From: an uncultured Ignavibacteriota bacterium
GTDB taxonomy: Bacteria > Bacteroidota > Ignavibacteria > Tepidaquicellales > Tepidaquicellaceae
Assembly: GCA_903901375.1 (NCBI GenBank)
Contig: CAIUQV010000387.1
Span: 1-6,006 of the forward strand
Direction: 5' to 3'
Length of the DNA: 6,006 nt
A program made the translations under genes and the position numbers. Position 1 is the first letter of the stretch, and each line of letters starts with the position of its first letter. Below, one piece after another: positions 5,326 through 6,006 of this stretch. The notes under the pieces were generated by a model. It saw only the letters and a list, made by a program, of their open reading frames with translations. It was not told the origin of the DNA and made no database searches.

Positions 5326-6006
5326 TTACGAAATGAATTTTCCTCTTGGTGTATAATGCGTGTGCAAGAGTTTATGCGATAGATGTCCGCAAGGTCCTTC
5401 CTTAAAGAATTTTTCATATATCATAGTGACGTACGGATTGTCGTGCGATTTTCTTAGTTCGAGGGATTCATCCTCAGCATAGATAGCTTTTGCACGTGCT
5501 TTGCGGATTTCGAGCGAAGTAGGAATTGGCTGACCACCGCCTCCGATACAACCACCCGGGCATGCCATAAATTCTATAAAGTGGCACTGGCTGAATATTC
5601 CGCCTGCTTTGATATCATCCATTATCTTCTTTGCATTTGCAGTACCATGTGCAACGGCAACTTTCAGTGTAGCACCTTTTAGCCAGTCCCAGTTCGGAAC
5701 AAGGTGTTTTATAAGTTCAGGAACAGGACCGACTTTATCACCGATAGGAAGTTCAACATATTTCACGCCTTCAAAACCTCTGACAGGTGTAACGTTTGCA
5801 TTTGCAAAAATATCTTCCGCTTTATTACCTGTAACAAATTCAACAACTGAACGGATTGCAGCTTCCATCACACCGCCAGTAGCACCAAAAATCAAACCTG
5901 CACCGGATGCATCTCCGAATGGACTGTCGAAATGTGTCTTTGGCATTTCAGGTAAAAATATACCAGCTTCTTTAATCATCTTTGCCATTTCACGGGTTGT
6001 TAAACC
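5326..6006 (-). CDS. hydA: [FeFe]-hydrogenase catalytic subunit, C-terminal part; 5' end cut off by window edge
   Basis: The minus-strand reading frame enters open from the right edge with GLTTRE followed by MAKMIKEAGI; the Met at 5988 is internal, because family members continue through TTRE(L/F)AKM. The visible 226 residues are the end of the H-cluster domain. HFDSPFGDASGAGLIFGATGGVMEAAIRS matches the conserved region before the active site. FMACPGGCIGGGGQP (5571-5527) is the third H-cluster motif, with both cysteines that bind the cluster. The end carries the small-subunit-like domain KSHDNPYVTMIYEKFF and LSHKLLHTHYTPR. That last motif resembles HydA/HndD subunits of multimeric NAD(P)-linked, often electron-bifurcating hydrogenases, so a cytoplasmic enzyme making or using H2 with NADH and ferredoxin is likely. 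The first two H-cluster motifs, extra iron-sulfur domains and partner subunits are outside the window. The gene ends with TAA at 5326 and its own terminator. Confidence 0.95.
   Translation of the reverse strand, partial: GLTTREMAKMIKEAGIFLPEMPKTHFDSPFGDASGAGLIFGATGGVMEAAIRSVVEFVTGNKAEDIFANANVTPVRGFEGVKYVELPIGDKVGPVPELIKHLVPNWDWLKGATLKVAVAHGTANAKKIMDDIKAGGIFSQCHFIEFMACPGGCIGGGGQPIPTSLEIRKARAKAIYAEDESLELRKSHDNPYVTMIYEKFFKEGPCGHLSHKLLHTHYTPRGKFIS

Noticed and set aside
1..6006. CRISPR arrays, tRNA or rRNA genes, insertion sequences, phage or defence genes
   Set aside because: No regularly spaced repeats, tRNA cloverleaf, transposase motif or terminal repeats were seen. The window is almost fully explained by known-family genes.

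Overview
The window looks like chromosomal DNA from an AT-rich member of the Fibrobacteres-Chlorobi-Bacteroidetes (FCB) group, most likely Ignavibacteria or a close relative. The best clue is the secreted protein at 3932-4846. Its C-terminus has a type IX secretion sorting domain with the LNQNYPNPFNPVTKI-type signature common in Ignavibacteria and neighbouring FCB lineages. A group A [FeFe]-hydrogenase and a NuoAB pair suggest a metabolism with both fermentative and respiratory capacity. The lineage is inferred from motifs, not from a marker gene.

Layout, left to right. (1) 1-863, minus strand: N-terminal 287 codons of a periplasmic adaptor of an RND-type efflux pump, running off the left edge. 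(2) 864-1024: divergent intergenic region. (3) 1025-2812, plus strand: a complete long-chain acyl-CoA synthetase, transcribed divergently from the adaptor. (4) 2813-2927: short convergent gap with no clear terminator. (5) 3772 down to 2928, minus strand: nuoA and nuoB, overlapping by 10 nt; nuoB uses a TTG start. No nuoC follows, so this is a detached pair of complex I genes. (6) 3773-3931: divergent AT-rich promoter region. (7) 3932-4846, plus strand: signal peptide, choice-of-anchor J-like domain, type IX sorting domain. (8) 4861-4892: strong bidirectional terminator between convergent genes. (9) 5274 down to 4915, minus strand: small protein with a lysine-rich, histone H1-like N-terminal tail and an unrecognised C-terminal domain. 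(10) 5295-5316: terminator hairpin at the 3' end of the hydrogenase gene, only about 20 nt before the start codon of the H1-like gene. (11) 5326-6006, minus strand: C-terminal part of an [FeFe]-hydrogenase catalytic subunit, running off the right edge.

The genes do not form one pathway. Only nuoA-nuoB is a clear operon; hydA and the H1-like gene are in tandem but separated by a terminator. Most genes are ordinary members of known families. I found no clearly new system. The parts most worth a second look are the H1-like protein and its odd leader, the isolated nuoAB pair, and a 13-nt duplication linking the H1-like coding region to its own terminator.
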